A DNA stretch of 64,000 nt. Source: Lysinibacillus sp. ZYM-1 (lineage in GTDB: Bacteria; Bacillota; Bacilli; Bacillales_A; Planococcaceae). The position numbers and the translations under genes were made by a program. Below are positions 1-9,527 of this stretch, piece after piece. The notes beneath the pieces were generated by a model. It did not search any database. It was not told the DNA's origin and saw only the letters and a list, made by a program, of their open reading frames with translations. The number at the start of each line of letters is the position of its first letter. Position 1 is the first letter of the stretch. The stretch covers positions 62,001-126,000 of the forward strand of contig NZ_KQ465110.1 in NCBI RefSeq assembly GCF_001308875.1, in the 5' to 3' direction.

Positions 1-1108
1 CATCTGTAATTTTCACACGGTGATGTGCTTCATAGCGGTCACGTAAACCTTGAATAATTAGAATAGCTTCTTCTACTGTTGGTTCATCCACTTGGATCGG
101 TTGGAAACGACGCTCTAATGCCGCATCTTTTTCAATATATTTACGATATTCATCAAGTGTTGTGGCACCGATACATTGAAGCTCACCACGCGCTAAGGAC
201 GGTTTTAAAATATTTGATGCATCAATCGCACCTTCCGCACCACCTGCACCGATTAAAGTATGCAATTCATCAATAAATAAAATGATATTGCCAGCCTGGC
301 GAATTTCATCCATCACTTTTTTCAAACGGTCCTCAAACTCACCACGATATTTTGTACCTGCAACGACAGTTCCCATATCCAGTGTCATAACTCGTTTGTC
401 TCGAAGAATTTCTGGTACTTCATTATTAATAATTTGCTGTGCTAACCCTTCAGCAATAGCTGTTTTACCAACACCTGGCTCACCAATTAGGACAGGGTTA
501 TTTTTTGTACGACGCGACAATACTTCGATAACACGTGTGATTTCTTTACTTCGACCAATAACAGGGTCTAATGTACCTTCACGAGCGATTTGAGTTAAAT
601 CACGTGCTAGGCTATCTAATGTTGGTGTATTCGCAGCTTGAGCCGCTTGTTGACCAGATTGTGCGTTATCGTTATTCCCTAATAACAATAAAACTTGCTG
701 ACGTGCTTTATTTAAGCCCACACCCGCATTGTTTAAAACGCGTGCTGCCACACCTTCTCCTTCACGTATAAGTGCTAATAATAAATGTTCTGTACCGATA
801 TACGAATGCCCTAATTTACGTGATTCGTCAACTGATAATTCAATTACTTTCTTAGCTCGTGGCGTATAGTGAACGATTGGGCCAACATCTTCTTTACCTT
901 TACCAACTAATTCTTCAATACCTGCTTCAATCATTTGAGGACTAATATCAATAGCTTCTAACGCTTTCGCAGCAATACCGCCGCCCTCACGTATAAGTCC
1001 TAATAAAATATGCTCTGTACCAATAGATTCGTGCTTCCAACGAATAGCCTCTTCCTGAGCAAGCTGTAATACTTTTTGCGCGCGTTGTGTAAAACGATTA
1101 AACATCAT
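1..1108 (-). CDS. clpC: ATP-dependent Clp protease ATP-binding subunit ClpC (N-terminal part)
   Basis: This is the Hsp100 AAA+ unfoldase that feeds substrates, including arginine-phosphorylated proteins, to ClpP. About 369 residues are visible and the gene runs off the left edge. The protein starts [18 protein letters not shown], followed by two Clp-N repeats (residues about 3-145). The first AAA+ module follows, with Walker [14 protein letters not shown], Walker [10 protein letters not shown] and the [13 protein letters not shown] loop. Two ATGs lie side by side (1108 and 1105), and the start overlaps the end of mcsB, so translation is probably coupled. It is the last gene of ctsR-mcsA-mcsB-clpC, and repression by CtsR is expected from the operator at 3262-3288. 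The identification is secure; only the 3' end is missing. Confidence 0.97.
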   Translation of the reverse strand, partial: MMFNRFTQRAQKVLQLAQEEAIRWKHESIGTEHILLGLIREGGGIAAKALEAIDISPQMIEAGIEELVGKGKEDVGPIVHYTPRAKKVIELSVDESRKLGHSYIGTEHLLLALIREGEGVAARVLNNAGVGLNKARQQVLLLLGNNDNAQSGQQAAQAANTPTLDSLARDLTQIAREGTLDPVIGRSKEITRVIEVLSRRTKNNPVLIGEPGVGKTAIAEGLAQQIINNEVPEILRDKRVMTLDMGTVVAGTKYRGEFEDRLKKVMDEIRQAGNIILFIDELHTLIGAGGAEGAIDASNILKPSLARGELQCIGATTLDEYRKYIEKDAALERRFQPIQVDEPTVEEAILIIQGLRDRYEAHHRVKITD

Positions 1109-2207
1109 ATAAATCCTCTCCTTTTTCCCCATTAATAGGCTTATTCGCGTGTGTTTGAGATAATGCCTCACGAAGCATTTCAGCTCTTACACGATCACGT
1201 TCAGCAGGCGGTAATGCCTCACCTGCATAATGCTGTAAAAAACCTGGTTGCATACTAACAACACACTCGTTTAAAGTTGTTGCTTGTATACCTTCAATCA
1301 ACTGTAAGTCGACGCCTAAACGAACATTCGATAGACAGGTTGCCGCTTCCTCACTTGTTAAAATTCTTGCATAAGTAAGGGTACCTAAAGCTCGATATAC
1401 TCGGTCTTCTAAAGCAAGCTCTGCTTTTTCCATCAATCTGCCTCTCGCATGCCGTTCTTTTTGAATAATTTTTTCAGCAACACTTTGTATATCTGCTAAA
1501 ATATCCTCTTCTGTCTTTCCAAGTGTAATTTGGTTAGACACTTGATAAACATTTCCCAAATTTTCGCTTCCTTCACCATATATACCTCTTACGGTCATTC
1601 CTAAGCGTGTCATGGCATTAATAATTTGATTCATCTGTCCAGTTAATGTAAGAGCAGGCAAATGCATCATGACAGATGCTCGAAGCCCACTACCAATATT
1701 TGTTGGACAGCTCGTTAAATAACCAAAGGTATCTCGAAATGCATAGGGTAAGACCTTCTCTAGGATACGGTCAATTTTATCTGCTTGTTCATAGGCACTC
1801 TGAAGTTGAAAACTCGCTGTCATACATTGAATGCGTAAATGATCCTCTTCATTCACCATAATACTCACAGATTCATCTTCTGACAGAAGCACGGAGCCCA
1901 CCTGCTCTTTTTTGGCAAGCTGTGGACTAATCAAATGCTTTTCTACAAGAATTTGACGTTGCAAAGGTGTTAAATCATTTATAGCAAAATAAGCATAATC
2001 ATTTTGAAGTGTTGGACTATCGCTTACTGCATGTGTAACTGCCTGTTCCACCTGTAATGCCTCGTTCTCTGAGAATGCTAATGGAAAACGAAATCCATCT
2101 AAGTTTCGAGCAAGGCGAATACGTGTGCTAATGACAATATCCGAATAATCGTCTTCTATACGCATCCAAGTAGGTGTCGCACGCTCTAAAAACGATTCAA
2201 TCATCAT
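1098..2207 (-). CDS. mcsB: Protein-arginine kinase McsB
   Basis: McsB phosphorylates arginine side chains and so marks proteins for ClpCP. At 369 residues it has the family's usual length. The phosphagen-kinase fold shows as [14 protein letters not shown] near residue 23, and the active-site region as [15 protein letters not shown] near residues 165-180 with the conserved Cys. The RDxxRA phosphoarginine-binding motif is present as RDRVRA at residues 337-342. ATGs at 2207 and 2204 are both possible. The 2207 start overlaps the mcsA stop by four bases and has a GGTGGTG-type site upstream. The 3' end overlaps clpC. All key motifs are intact, so the enzyme should be active. Confidence 0.97.
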   Translation of the reverse strand: MMIESFLERATPTWMRIEDDYSDIVISTRIRLARNLDGFRFPLAFSENEALQVEQAVTHAVSDSPTLQNDYAYFAINDLTPLQRQILVEKHLISPQLAKKEQVGSVLLSEDESVSIMVNEEDHLRIQCMTASFQLQSAYEQADKIDRILEKVLPYAFRDTFGYLTSCPTNIGSGLRASVMMHLPALTLTGQMNQIINAMTRLGMTVRGIYGEGSENLGNVYQVSNQITLGKTEEDILADIQSVAEKIIQKERHARGRLMEKAELALEDRVYRALGTLTYARILTSEEAATCLSNVRLGVDLQLIEGIQATTLNECVVSMQPGFLQHYAGEALPPAERDRVRAEMLREALSQTHANKPINGEKGEDLYDV

Positions 2208-2746
2208 GACACATCACCACCTTCAAATTGTAGCTGCTTCTCAAGCTCTTTGGCTTCATCGCGAAGCTTTGCTGCCTCTTCGAATTGTTCTTCATCTACA
2301 GCTAACTTCATACGTTTACGAATATCCTCAATTTGCTTTTTAATTACATACACATTACTGCGGGCACCTGGCATTTTACCAATATGTTGGGGACCAGCCT
2401 GTATGCGATTAAAGAGCTTAGGTAAATGTTCACTAAAAGTGTCATAACAACTTGGGCAACCAAACTTACCTTCTTTTAAAAATTGCTTATACGTAAATTC
2501 ACATTGTGGACATGTTTGTTGTTGCGGCTGCGTTTGTTGTTTTTCCCCTACCTTTTGCCATGTAGGTGAGCCAAACCAGTTAGATAGTAACTGTTGTATG
2601 GAAACTGGCTCTTGTTTAAATTCTGCATGAAATGGATGGAACTGTGAGGCGCAGACGTCACAATAATGGTGCTCCACCTTTTGCCCATTTTGAACTTGTG
2701 TTACAGTAACTGTCGCATTACGTTGTTTACAATGTTCACATATCAT
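2204..2746 (-). CDS. mcsA: McsA, zinc-binding activator of McsB
   Basis: McsA binds zinc and metals, activates the McsB kinase and modulates CtsR. Four CxxC pairs are visible (CEHC, CDVC, CPQC, CPSC), which gives two zinc-binding modules in the first 110 residues. A UVR-like coiled motif (KLRDEAKELEKQL) lies near the C-terminus. An upstream GTG (2755) and ATG (2752) are in frame, but they sit on top of or next to the GAGGTG ribosome binding site. The ATG at 2746, six bases downstream of that site, is the best start and gives MICEHC, the usual family beginning (180 aa). It follows ctsR closely and overlaps mcsB. Confidence 0.95.
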   Translation of the reverse strand: MICEHCKQRNATVTVTQVQNGQKVEHHYCDVCASQFHPFHAEFKQEPVSIQQLLSNWFGSPTWQKVGEKQQTQPQQQTCPQCEFTYKQFLKEGKFGCPSCYDTFSEHLPKLFNRIQAGPQHIGKMPGARSNVYVIKKQIEDIRKRMKLAVDEEQFEEAAKLRDEAKELEKQLQFEGGDVS

Positions 2747-2759
2747 TTCCATCACCTCA

Positions 2760-3230
2760 CTATTTCTGCTGCTCGTATTTTATAGTTGTCAGCATCGCCC
2801 GCAATATTTTTGCACGAATAACATCTCTTAGAGGGAGATGTAAGTCGATTGTTGAGCGGTCAATTGCTGCTAACATTAACTTCGCTTCTCGCTTTGAAAT
2901 TACCTGCTCATCGATGAGCCTATACACTAAATCTTCTGCCATTGTTTGCGATGCCCCACCTTCTATATGCCGGAGAACATCATCGATTAAATCAATCTGT
3001 GAATTCGCGCGGACACGTAAAATTCGAATGTATCCACCACCACCTCGCTTGCTCTCCACAAGGTAACCTCGCTCGGCAGTAAATCTTGTATTGATAACAT
3101 AATTTATTTGTGACGGTACACATTGAAATTTATCAGCAATTTCACTACGTTTTATTTCAATATGCCCTTCTCCACCTAATTCAAGTACTTGCTTTAAGTA
3201 ACCTTCTATGATGTCTGATATATTACGCAT
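2760..3230 (-). CDS. ctsR: Transcriptional repressor CtsR
   Basis: CtsR is the master repressor of class III heat-shock genes (the clp genes and its own operon). The N-terminal winged helix-turn-helix contains IKRSEIADKFQCVPSQINYV and the DNA-contacting wing SKRGGGGYIRI. The C-terminal part is the helical dimer domain that is the target of McsB. A GTG nine codons upstream is in frame, but the GCGAGGTG ribosome binding site fits the ATG at 3230, which gives MRNISDIIEGYLK as in other CtsR proteins (156 aa). It is the first gene of the operon, and its own operator lies directly upstream. Confidence 0.96.
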   Translation of the reverse strand: MRNISDIIEGYLKQVLELGGEGHIEIKRSEIADKFQCVPSQINYVINTRFTAERGYLVESKRGGGGYIRILRVRANSQIDLIDDVLRHIEGGASQTMAEDLVYRLIDEQVISKREAKLMLAAIDRSTIDLHLPLRDVIRAKILRAMLTTIKYEQQK

Positions 3231-3261
3231 TTTAGGAATACACCTCGCTTGCTTCACTGAC

Positions 3262-3320
3262 TTTGACTATCTTTGACTTTCTTTGAGTATATTATACAAA
3301 ACGCTTGAAAAAAATTGCAA
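3262..3320 (-). promoter_or_regulatory. ctsR operon SigA-type promoter with CtsR operator
   Basis: Read on the minus strand: -35 TTGCAA (3315-3320), an 18-base spacer, -10 TATAAT (3291-3296). Directly downstream are three heptads in tandem, each followed by three bases: ACTCAAA (3282-3288), AGTCAAA (3272-3278) and AGTCAAA (3262-3268). Two heptads with a three-base spacer form the standard CtsR site. The third upstream copy is a near match. Repression would work by blocking the start of transcription. Confidence 0.92.
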
Positions 3321-3447
3321 TGATTTCGCCCAGAGAAAAAATGATAAGTCTTAAAAAGTAGATTTAAGCGTAGAAAAAGGCACTGTTTAGTGGTTATCGA
3401 TCATACTTATTTGCTTACTACACCTAATGTACCCTTTTTGGCCATAG

Positions 3448-3485
3448 AAAAAACGCAAGCATATGCATCTAGCATATACTTGCGT
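3448..3485 (-). terminator. Rho-independent terminator of the DUF4870 gene
   Basis: A 14-base stem (3453-3466 with 3472-3485, one mismatch) is followed on the minus strand by six T residues (complement of 3448-3453). It lies ten bases after the stop of the gene at 3495-3800. Confidence 0.85.
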
Positions 3486-3494
3486 CTATGAAAA

Positions 3495-3800
3495 TTATAC
3501 CCAACGACCAACAATTGGATAACGCCAAGGCTCATCAGATAATGCTTTGACGATACCGATGATCGGTGCCACGATAAACATAATACCGAACACGACTAAA
3601 AATGGTAAGCCAATTACGATAAAACTTAAAACACCAGAGACAGCTATTAAAATACCCATAACAAGTTGGAAAAGCAATGCTTGAATAGAGATAGCCTTCA
3701 CTTCCTCATCCGAACTTATTAAAAAGAAGATAATGGGAACTAACCATGGCGCAAAAAACGCACTTGCGTGTATGATTACTTTAGACCATTTATTCTCCAT
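3495..3800 (-). CDS. DUF4870-type small membrane protein
   Basis: A protein of about 101 residues with three predicted membrane segments (about 8-29, 38-62 and 65-85). It matches the DUF4870 pattern: a short polar stretch DEEVKAISIQALLFQ between helices 1 and 2, and a conserved end WRYPIVGRWV. The function of this family is not known. A TTG at 3809 is in frame, but AAAGGG is better placed for the ATG at 3800. It is a single-gene unit with its own terminator. Confidence 0.75.
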   Translation of the reverse strand: MENKWSKVIIHASAFFAPWLVPIIFFLISSDEEVKAISIQALLFQLVMGILIAVSGVLSFIVIGLPFLVVFGIMFIVAPIIGIVKALSDEPWRYPIVGRWV

Positions 3801-3924
3801 ATATATCAACCCTTTCTTTATACATTGTCTATTGTTTTATGTACTACTATTTACGGAACTATACCCGCAATAGTTTCAATTTAGAGTGGATTTATAAAAA
3901 ATTTTTGAAAGGCCGTGATGAGAG

Positions 3925-4608
3925 ATGGAATTCAACAACATATTAGCAAATGAATATGAAAAGGGGATTCGCCGTACTCTACCAAGCTATGATGCTATGC
4001 TTCGTTTAATACAAACTTTTTATCGATCCATATTGCCTGAACACGCTGACATATTGATTGTTGGTGCAGGAAGTGGCAATGAAATATTACAGCTAGCTGA
4101 AGGTAATCCACATTGGGCATTCACAGGTATTGATCCGTCAGAACCGATGCTCAATATAGCAAAAGAACGTCTACAATCGCTCCCCAATGATCTGTCATTC
4201 TATCAAGGAACGATGCTGGACACTCATCTTCCAACCATAAAATTTGATGCAGCAAGCTGTGTACTCGTCCTCCATTTTATTCGAGGATATGAAGCAAAGC
4301 TGTCAACCTTGAAAGAAATCGCACACCATTTAAAGCCTGGAGCGCCGTTTGTCCTTGTTTCAAAATATGGTCAACCTGGTTCTATCGAAACGGAACTACA
4401 ATTCGATTTATGGCGTTCCTATTGGCTACAACATACTAAATTATCAGTTCCCGATGTAATGGAAATGGAAAAATCCATCCGTGCCCTTTCATTTATGCCT
4501 GAAGAGGATATTTTAACATTATTACAAGAAGCAGGCTTTATAAAACCTTCTAGATTTTTTACCACTACTTTGTTTGGTGGTTGGGTATGCTTTAAAGAGG
4601 AGCATTAA
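3925..4608 (+). CDS. Class I SAM-dependent methyltransferase
   Basis: A 227-residue Rossmann-fold methyltransferase. Motif I is ADILIVGAGSGNEILQLAE (residues about 41-59), the acidic residue of strand 2 is in FTGIDPSEPM, and a later motif is FDAASCVLVLHFIRG. The C-terminal half probably sets substrate choice, and nothing in it identifies the substrate. The last 11 bases of the downstream corA reading frame's leader lie close by, and the corA start is only about 40 bases after this stop, so the two may be cotranscribed. Confidence 0.8.
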   Translation: MEFNNILANEYEKGIRRTLPSYDAMLRLIQTFYRSILPEHADILIVGAGSGNEILQLAEGNPHWAFTGIDPSEPMLNIAKERLQSLPNDLSFYQGTMLDTHLPTIKFDAASCVLVLHFIRGYEAKLSTLKEIAHHLKPGAPFVLVSKYGQPGSIETELQFDLWRSYWLQHTKLSVPDVMEMEKSIRALSFMPEEDILTLLQEAGFIKPSRFFTTTLFGGWVCFKEEH

Positions 4609-4645
4609 ATATACATTTCGTAGTAAATACTTAGAGGTGAAAGCT

Positions 4646-5608
4646 GTGATAAGTACCATTGGAATTACAAAAAAACAACAACTGCTAAAGGATTTCCCTT
4701 TGGAAACCATCCATCAACAAGAGTTCGAGTGGTACTGGGTTGATTTTGACTGTCCAACTGCAGAGGAAGAATCATTGCTAGATTCATTTTTTCATTTCCA
4801 CCCACTAGCTATTGAAGATTGCTTAATGCGATTACAACGTCCGAAGCTCGATTTTTATGATGATTTTCATTTTTTCGTCATTCATCGATTAAACGAGGAG
4901 ACATTAGCCGCAGAAGAGGTGAATATTTTTGCCTCTAATAAGTATATTGTGACCTTTCATAAGAACCCTGTTCCCGAAATAGAGAAGGTACAAAAGATGT
5001 TGGAAAGCCAGCCAAAGAATTGGGAACGTGGCACTGTCTACTTAACATATCAAACCATTGATAAAATTGTTGATAGTTATTTCCCGCTTGTTTATAAAAT
5101 TGAAGATCATCTAAATGCACTAGAAGGTGAGCTTACATACCAAAGCAACGTAAATGCCATGAAGATTGTCTTCGAGTTTCGTAGTGATTTGCTCGACTTA
5201 AGGCGCGCTATTTTACCAATGCGTGACCTGTTATATCGAGTGCTTAATTCTTACCGTTTTTCCTTAAACAAATCAGAAAGAGCTTATTTTGGAGATATAT
5301 ACGACCATCTGCTAAAGCTAACAGAAATGGTTGAATCGAATCGAGAGCTGACTGCAGATATGCGGGATAGTTATATGGCTATGAGCTCAAGCCGCATGAA
5401 CGGCATTATGATGACTTTAACAATCGTGTCTACCATCTTCATACCGCTAACTTTTATTGCTGGAGTTTATGGGATGAATTTTGATAATATGCCTGAGCTA
5501 CATGGACAATACAGCTACTTCATTATCTTAGGTATTATGATTATTATTGTAATGGCTATGCTTGCCATCTTTAAACATAAAGGCTGGTTTAAATTATTTA
5601 AGCCTTAA
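4646..5608 (+). CDS. corA: CorA-family magnesium/divalent cation transporter
   Basis: A 320-residue CorA protein. It has a long acidic N-terminal cytoplasmic domain, a long helix with the heptad-like stretch DLLDLRRAILPMRDLLYRVL, then two C-terminal membrane helices. The GMN selectivity signature is present as YGMNFDNMPEL at the end of the first helix. The C-terminus is basic (KHKGWFKLFKP). The reading frame is open further upstream and into the methyltransferase gene. The TTAGAGGTG site followed six bases later by GTG at 4646 gives a normal family length, so that start was chosen. Mg2+ is the usual substrate, but Co2+ or Ni2+ cannot be excluded. Confidence 0.9.
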   Translation: MISTIGITKKQQLLKDFPLETIHQQEFEWYWVDFDCPTAEEESLLDSFFHFHPLAIEDCLMRLQRPKLDFYDDFHFFVIHRLNEETLAAEEVNIFASNKYIVTFHKNPVPEIEKVQKMLESQPKNWERGTVYLTYQTIDKIVDSYFPLVYKIEDHLNALEGELTYQSNVNAMKIVFEFRSDLLDLRRAILPMRDLLYRVLNSYRFSLNKSERAYFGDIYDHLLKLTEMVESNRELTADMRDSYMAMSSSRMNGIMMTLTIVSTIFIPLTFIAGVYGMNFDNMPELHGQYSYFIILGIMIIIVMAMLAIFKHKGWFKLFKP

Positions 5609-5619
5609 TTTACACAAAA

Positions 5620-5650
5620 AGCTGCTCGTTTTACAACAAAACGAGCAGCT
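5620..5650. terminator. Bidirectional terminator between corA and a small membrane gene
   Basis: A 13-base perfect stem (5620-5632 with 5638-5650) lies between two convergent genes. A runs to the left and a T-rich stretch to the right make it usable in both directions. Confidence 0.85.
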
Positions 5651-5663
5651 TCATTTATGACTA

Positions 5664-5873
5664 TTAATAGGGACCACGGTCATCAATTTTATTGTCACCT
5701 TGCTGTGGGAATAAAAAGTATGCGAGCACACCTGACCCTAAGGTTGCACAAATTGTAATTAACAGTTTTTCAACTTCTGGAACTTCCGCATAATAGTTTC
5801 GTAACATATAGACGGAACCAATCGCAACAATAACCATGACTGGAATAATAAATTTAAAGCGTTTCTTCTCCAT
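5664..5873 (-). CDS. Small two-helix membrane protein, unknown function
   Basis: A 69-residue protein (MEKKRFKFIIPVMVIVAIG...). It has one membrane helix near the N-terminus, a short acidic linker (EVPEVEKL), a second helix (about 38-57) and a polar tail ending DDRGPY. No family was recognised. A start nine codons upstream is possible, but the AGGAGG site nine bases ahead of the ATG at 5873 decides the shorter form. It shares the terminator with corA. Confidence 0.7.
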   Translation of the reverse strand: MEKKRFKFIIPVMVIVAIGSVYMLRNYYAEVPEVEKLLITICATLGSGVLAYFLFPQQGDNKIDDRGPY

Positions 5874-6154
5874 ATAGTACTTCCTCCTACCATCTTTCAC
5901 GTTCAGTTTTTATCTTCTTAAACAGTACGTATTTTACAGGTTTCCCAATTTAAATTCAAATTTACTTTGCTTCACCTTTTGGACTGACAATAAAGTAAAA
6001 AAATAAAGAAATAACCAAATTTTTATCCAAATATTCAGCAAATAATAGTAAAATAGATTTAATACCATTTATTTATCAAATTTACAGACCTAACAAAATT
6101 AGAAGTGCATTTTACTCACAATTATTATGGATATTAAGAATGGAGCAAACAATA

Positions 6155-7465
6155 ATGAGTTGGTTTTCAAAAAACAGCAGTTCTAGCTACTCAATTACTT
6201 TAACACCTGAAAATTTTAAGGGCCATGTACAATTAGATGTTTCAAACCACCCAAATCTTCAAAAGCAATTACAGCTTTTAAATTTAACAATTGAGGATTT
6301 AGCCATTATTAAGCAACTACAACCGTTAGCTAAGGATTTAATTCCAGCGATGGTGGAGCAATTTTATGCAGCCATTAGTTTGAGCCAAGATTTACTAGAT
6401 ATTATTAATAGAACCTCGCATATCGATCGATTAAAAGTTACGTTACATAAGCATTTAAGCGATATTTTTGAAAGTCATATTCATGACGCCTATATTGCCG
6501 AAAGAAAAGCCATCGCTGAAACCCATGTTCGAATTGGCTTACAATCGAAATGGTATATCGCCTCATTCCAATCTCTTACTTCTACGTTCACAAACTTTGT
6601 GAATGAAGTGGATATCTCAAAGAATGACGCTATTCGCGCTATAAATGCATTTTGTAAAATCATTAATTTTGAACAACAGCTTGTTATCGAGGCTTATGAA
6701 AAAGAGGAAGATCGGATTCGAACAGCGGCTGACCAAACGAAAAATGCCCTTGTTACGACAATTCAGAGTACAGCAGAGGAGCTTAATGCCATTAGTGAAG
6801 AAACGGCTGCATCATTATTAGTGATTTCCTCACAAACAGATGATATTGCAGAAGCAACAACGCAAGGATTGAGCTTCGTCGCAGATACACAGGAAAAGTC
6901 TAAACGTGGTCAACAGCAGCTGAAAGAACAAAATGATTTAATTCAAGTTATTTTACAAAGCGTAAACAGCCTTGAGGTAACTATGAATCAGCTACGTACA
7001 TCCTCTCAAAAAATTTCAGAGATAGTAGGACTTGTCACAGGCATTGCTGATCAAACAAATTTATTAGCTTTAAATGCATCTATTGAGGCTGCTCGAGCTG
7101 GGGAACACGGTAAAGGTTTCGCGGTTGTAGCAGAAGAAGTGCGAAAGCTTGCTGAAGAAACAAAAAATGCTGTGCAAAATGTTTCGCACCTTATTAAAGA
7201 AACTGAAGGTAATATTACGACGATGGCAAATTCAGTTATTAATGTTGACCAAAAAATTCAACATAGCGTCAATACACAAGAAAACTTATCTAAATCGTTT
7301 AATGATATTGCGGATGCCGTATCTGGTATTCAGCAACAATATGTTCATACATCTAGAGATATTTCAGCTATTTCTAATTTAATTACTGAATTATCCCAAG
7401 GGGCAACGCTTGTATCCTCTTCTTCTGATTCACTCATTAATGTGGTCAATGAACTAAATATGTAA
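6155..7465 (+). CDS. hemAT: Haem-based aerotaxis transducer HemAT (globin-coupled chemoreceptor)
   Basis: A soluble O2 sensor with an N-terminal protoglobin domain (about 15-185) and a C-terminal chemoreceptor signalling domain. It has no membrane segments. Counting from the ATG at 6155, the proximal haem ligand is His124 ([13 protein letters not shown]) and a conserved distal Tyr is at residue 71, close to His123 and Tyr70 of Bacillus subtilis HemAT. The signalling tip is [20 protein letters not shown]. An ATG five codons upstream (6140) is in frame, but GGAG at 6141-6144 suits the ATG at 6155, and the resulting start MSWFSKN resembles the B. subtilis protein. It is a single-gene unit. Confidence 0.93.
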   Translation: MSWFSKNSSSSYSITLTPENFKGHVQLDVSNHPNLQKQLQLLNLTIEDLAIIKQLQPLAKDLIPAMVEQFYAAISLSQDLLDIINRTSHIDRLKVTLHKHLSDIFESHIHDAYIAERKAIAETHVRIGLQSKWYIASFQSLTSTFTNFVNEVDISKNDAIRAINAFCKIINFEQQLVIEAYEKEEDRIRTAADQTKNALVTTIQSTAEELNAISEETAASLLVISSQTDDIAEATTQGLSFVADTQEKSKRGQQQLKEQNDLIQVILQSVNSLEVTMNQLRTSSQKISEIVGLVTGIADQTNLLALNASIEAARAGEHGKGFAVVAEEVRKLAEETKNAVQNVSHLIKETEGNITTMANSVINVDQKIQHSVNTQENLSKSFNDIADAVSGIQQQYVHTSRDISAISNLITELSQGATLVSSSSDSLINVVNELNM

Positions 7466-7472
7466 AAAAACT

Positions 7473-7505
7473 AAGGGAGCCCCACCGTTTAAGTGAAGCT
7501 CCCTT
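7473..7505. terminator. Terminator between hemAT and the thioesterase gene
   Basis: AAGGGAGC (7473-7480) pairs with GCTCCCTT (7498-7505). A runs on the left and T residues on the right fit use in both directions between convergent genes. Confidence 0.75.
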
Positions 7506-7510
7506 TATCT

Positions 7511-7990
7511 TTAATGCGGCAATGCACGCTTTTGTTTACGATGTTCACGTCTTGCTGGCCCTGTCTCAAATAAACGTTTTTCCTCATCAGTTTCAGGATA
7601 AATTGCAGGTACTGGTACGGGTTTCCCTTCCTCATTTACTGCAACCATTGTTACAAATGATTCTGTCGTTAATTTTTCCTCACCAGTCTCAATATTGCGA
7701 GAAACAACGCGAACGTAAACCTCCATTGAAGAACGTCCTGTAGAGGAAACAATACTTTCAATTTCAAGAATATCTCCTACATGGGCAGCTGATAAAAAAT
7801 CGACTGAGTCTATAGAAGCTGTGACTACAAGTCCCTTCGCATGTTTCATCGCTGTAATAGCAGCAATTTCATCAATATAAGCTAACACTCTTCCACCGAA
7901 AATAGAATTGTGATTGTTTGTGTCTGGGGGTAATACGAGACGCGATTGAACCGTACGTGATTGGCTCATTGGTACAGCGTTGTTTGTCAT
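7511..7990 (-). CDS. Acyl-CoA thioesterase (YkhA-type hotdog protein)
   Basis: A 159-residue single hotdog-domain hydrolase that cleaves acyl-CoA to free acid and CoA. The conserved features are NSIFGGRVLAYIDEIAAITAMKHA, with the Asn and Asp used by this family, followed by the VDFLSAAHVGDILEIES strand and the ESFVTMVAV core. The basic tail (EHRKQKRALPH) is common in Bacillus homologues. The physiological chain length cannot be read from the sequence. The start ATG has an AAGGGAAG site about a dozen bases upstream, which is a little far. Confidence 0.88.
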   Translation of the reverse strand: MTNNAVPMSQSRTVQSRLVLPPDTNNHNSIFGGRVLAYIDEIAAITAMKHAKGLVVTASIDSVDFLSAAHVGDILEIESIVSSTGRSSMEVYVRVVSRNIETGEEKLTTESFVTMVAVNEEGKPVPVPAIYPETDEEKRLFETGPARREHRKQKRALPH

Positions 7991-8058
7991 ATTTCTTGTA
8001 ACTTCCCTTCATGTATGTTCTTTCGTCATCGTATCGCAGAAAAAGAGCTTATGCAAAT

Positions 8059-9486
8059 TTAGAACGATTTTTTCATGGTAATAAATTTCATGTCAGTCAT
8101 TTCTTCAATGGCCCATTTAATTCCTTCACGCCCATAACCACTCATCTTCACACCACCATATGGCATATTATCTACTCGGAATGTTGGAACATCATTAATA
8201 ATGACAGCACCCGCTTGTAATTCGTCTGCTGCATATAAGGCATCTGACAATATATTCGTGTAAATACCCGCATTTAAGCCAAGGTCCGACTCGTTCACAA
8301 GTCGAATCGCGTCATCTAATGTTTCATATGAAACAATTGAGACGATTGGCGCGAATGTTTCCTGACAAACGATCTTCATATCAGCAGTCACATTCGTCAT
8401 AACAGTTGGCGTTAATGTACGTTCTGTAAATACTCCCCCAGTTGCAATAACTGCTCCTTGTTCCTGTGCTTCTTCAATCCACTCTTTAATTCGCCCAACC
8501 TCATTCGAGTTGATCATGGCACTTACATCTGTATTTTTATCTAATGGATCTCCTACCACAAGCTTTTCAGTTTCCGCTACAAATGCTTCTGTAAATTCAT
8601 CAATAATAGAAAAATGTACATAAATACGCTGTAACGAAATACATACTTGTCCAGCAAAGTTAAAGGCACCACTCACACAACGACTTATAATTTTATTAAT
8701 AGGTGTCGATGGTTCGACAATGACAGCTGCATTAGAACCAAGCTCTAAAGTTACTTTACGTAAGCCGATTTTTTCTTTAATCCCTAACCCAACTTTACCA
8801 CTACCCGTAAATGTCACCTTTTTGACGTGAGGATGTGTAACCAATGTATCACTAAGCTCACCGCCACTTCCTGTCACAATCTGCAATGCTCCATCTGGTA
8901 AACCTGCTTCACGAAAAATCTCTGCCATAACAAGGGAACTTAATGGTGTTTGTGTTGCTGGTTTCAAAACAACTGTATTACCTACTGCAAACGCTGGCCC
9001 TAATTTATGCGCCACTAAATTGAATGGAAAATTAAACGGCGTAATGGCTGAAATTACTCCCAACGGTTCTCTCTTTGTCCAGCCTATACGATCTCCCGCT
9101 CCAGGCGCCGCATCCATCGGTACGGTTTCACCTTTTGGTTGTTTGGCACCCTCTGCTGCAAATTGATATGTGGCAATTGTACGATCAATCTCCGCTATCC
9201 CTGCTGTCAAAGGTTTACCTGCTTCTAATGCTAAAATCTCTGCAAATTCTTCTTTTCGTTGTCGCATAAGGTCGACAACTTTATATAATATTTCGGCACG
9301 CTCGTAGGCTGTCGTCTGTTTAAACGAATGGAATGCTTGCTGTGCACCATCGATCGCTCTCTCCACATCTTGAATAGATGCCTTTGCCACTTGAGCAATA
9401 ACCTCTCCACTATATGGAGATTTTAGCTCATAGCTTTCCTTTGCATCTTGCCATTGACCATTAATCCACAGTTTTGTTTCCTTCAT
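8059..9486 (-). CDS. NAD(P)-dependent aldehyde dehydrogenase
   Basis: A 475-residue ALDH-superfamily enzyme. The cofactor-binding motif is FTGSGKVG, the general base Glu lies in TLELGSNAAVIVE, and the catalytic Cys is in NFAGQVCISLQRIYV. The GQVCIS(L)QRIYVH form is typical of the lactaldehyde/phosphonoacetaldehyde/sulfolactaldehyde-like branch and not of betaine or acetaldehyde enzymes, so a small polar aldehyde is plausible. The substrate is not settled. The gene lies 41 bases downstream of the DUF4003 gene on the same strand. Confidence 0.88.
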   Translation of the reverse strand: MKETKLWINGQWQDAKESYELKSPYSGEVIAQVAKASIQDVERAIDGAQQAFHSFKQTTAYERAEILYKVVDLMRQRKEEFAEILALEAGKPLTAGIAEIDRTIATYQFAAEGAKQPKGETVPMDAAPGAGDRIGWTKREPLGVISAITPFNFPFNLVAHKLGPAFAVGNTVVLKPATQTPLSSLVMAEIFREAGLPDGALQIVTGSGGELSDTLVTHPHVKKVTFTGSGKVGLGIKEKIGLRKVTLELGSNAAVIVEPSTPINKIISRCVSGAFNFAGQVCISLQRIYVHFSIIDEFTEAFVAETEKLVVGDPLDKNTDVSAMINSNEVGRIKEWIEEAQEQGAVIATGGVFTERTLTPTVMTNVTADMKIVCQETFAPIVSIVSYETLDDAIRLVNESDLGLNAGIYTNILSDALYAADELQAGAVIINDVPTFRVDNMPYGGVKMSGYGREGIKWAIEEMTDMKFITMKKSF

Positions 9487-9527
9487 CCTTCAAATGCACC
9501 TCCAAATAATTTTTCTCCTCCATTCTA

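Noticed and set aside
282-593. Rightward frames within the first kilobase
   Set aside because: They lie opposite clpC, whose protein sequence is fully conserved, so they are antisense shadows.
3925-5608. A single fused methyltransferase-CorA frame
   Set aside because: The corA frame is open inside the methyltransferase gene but is a different frame, and a good ribosome binding site precedes the GTG at 4646.
5901-6154. SigD (motility) promoter for hemAT
   Set aside because: No convincing TAAA-N15-GCCGATAA pattern was found; the gap is AT-rich. The two other chemoreceptor genes also lack it.
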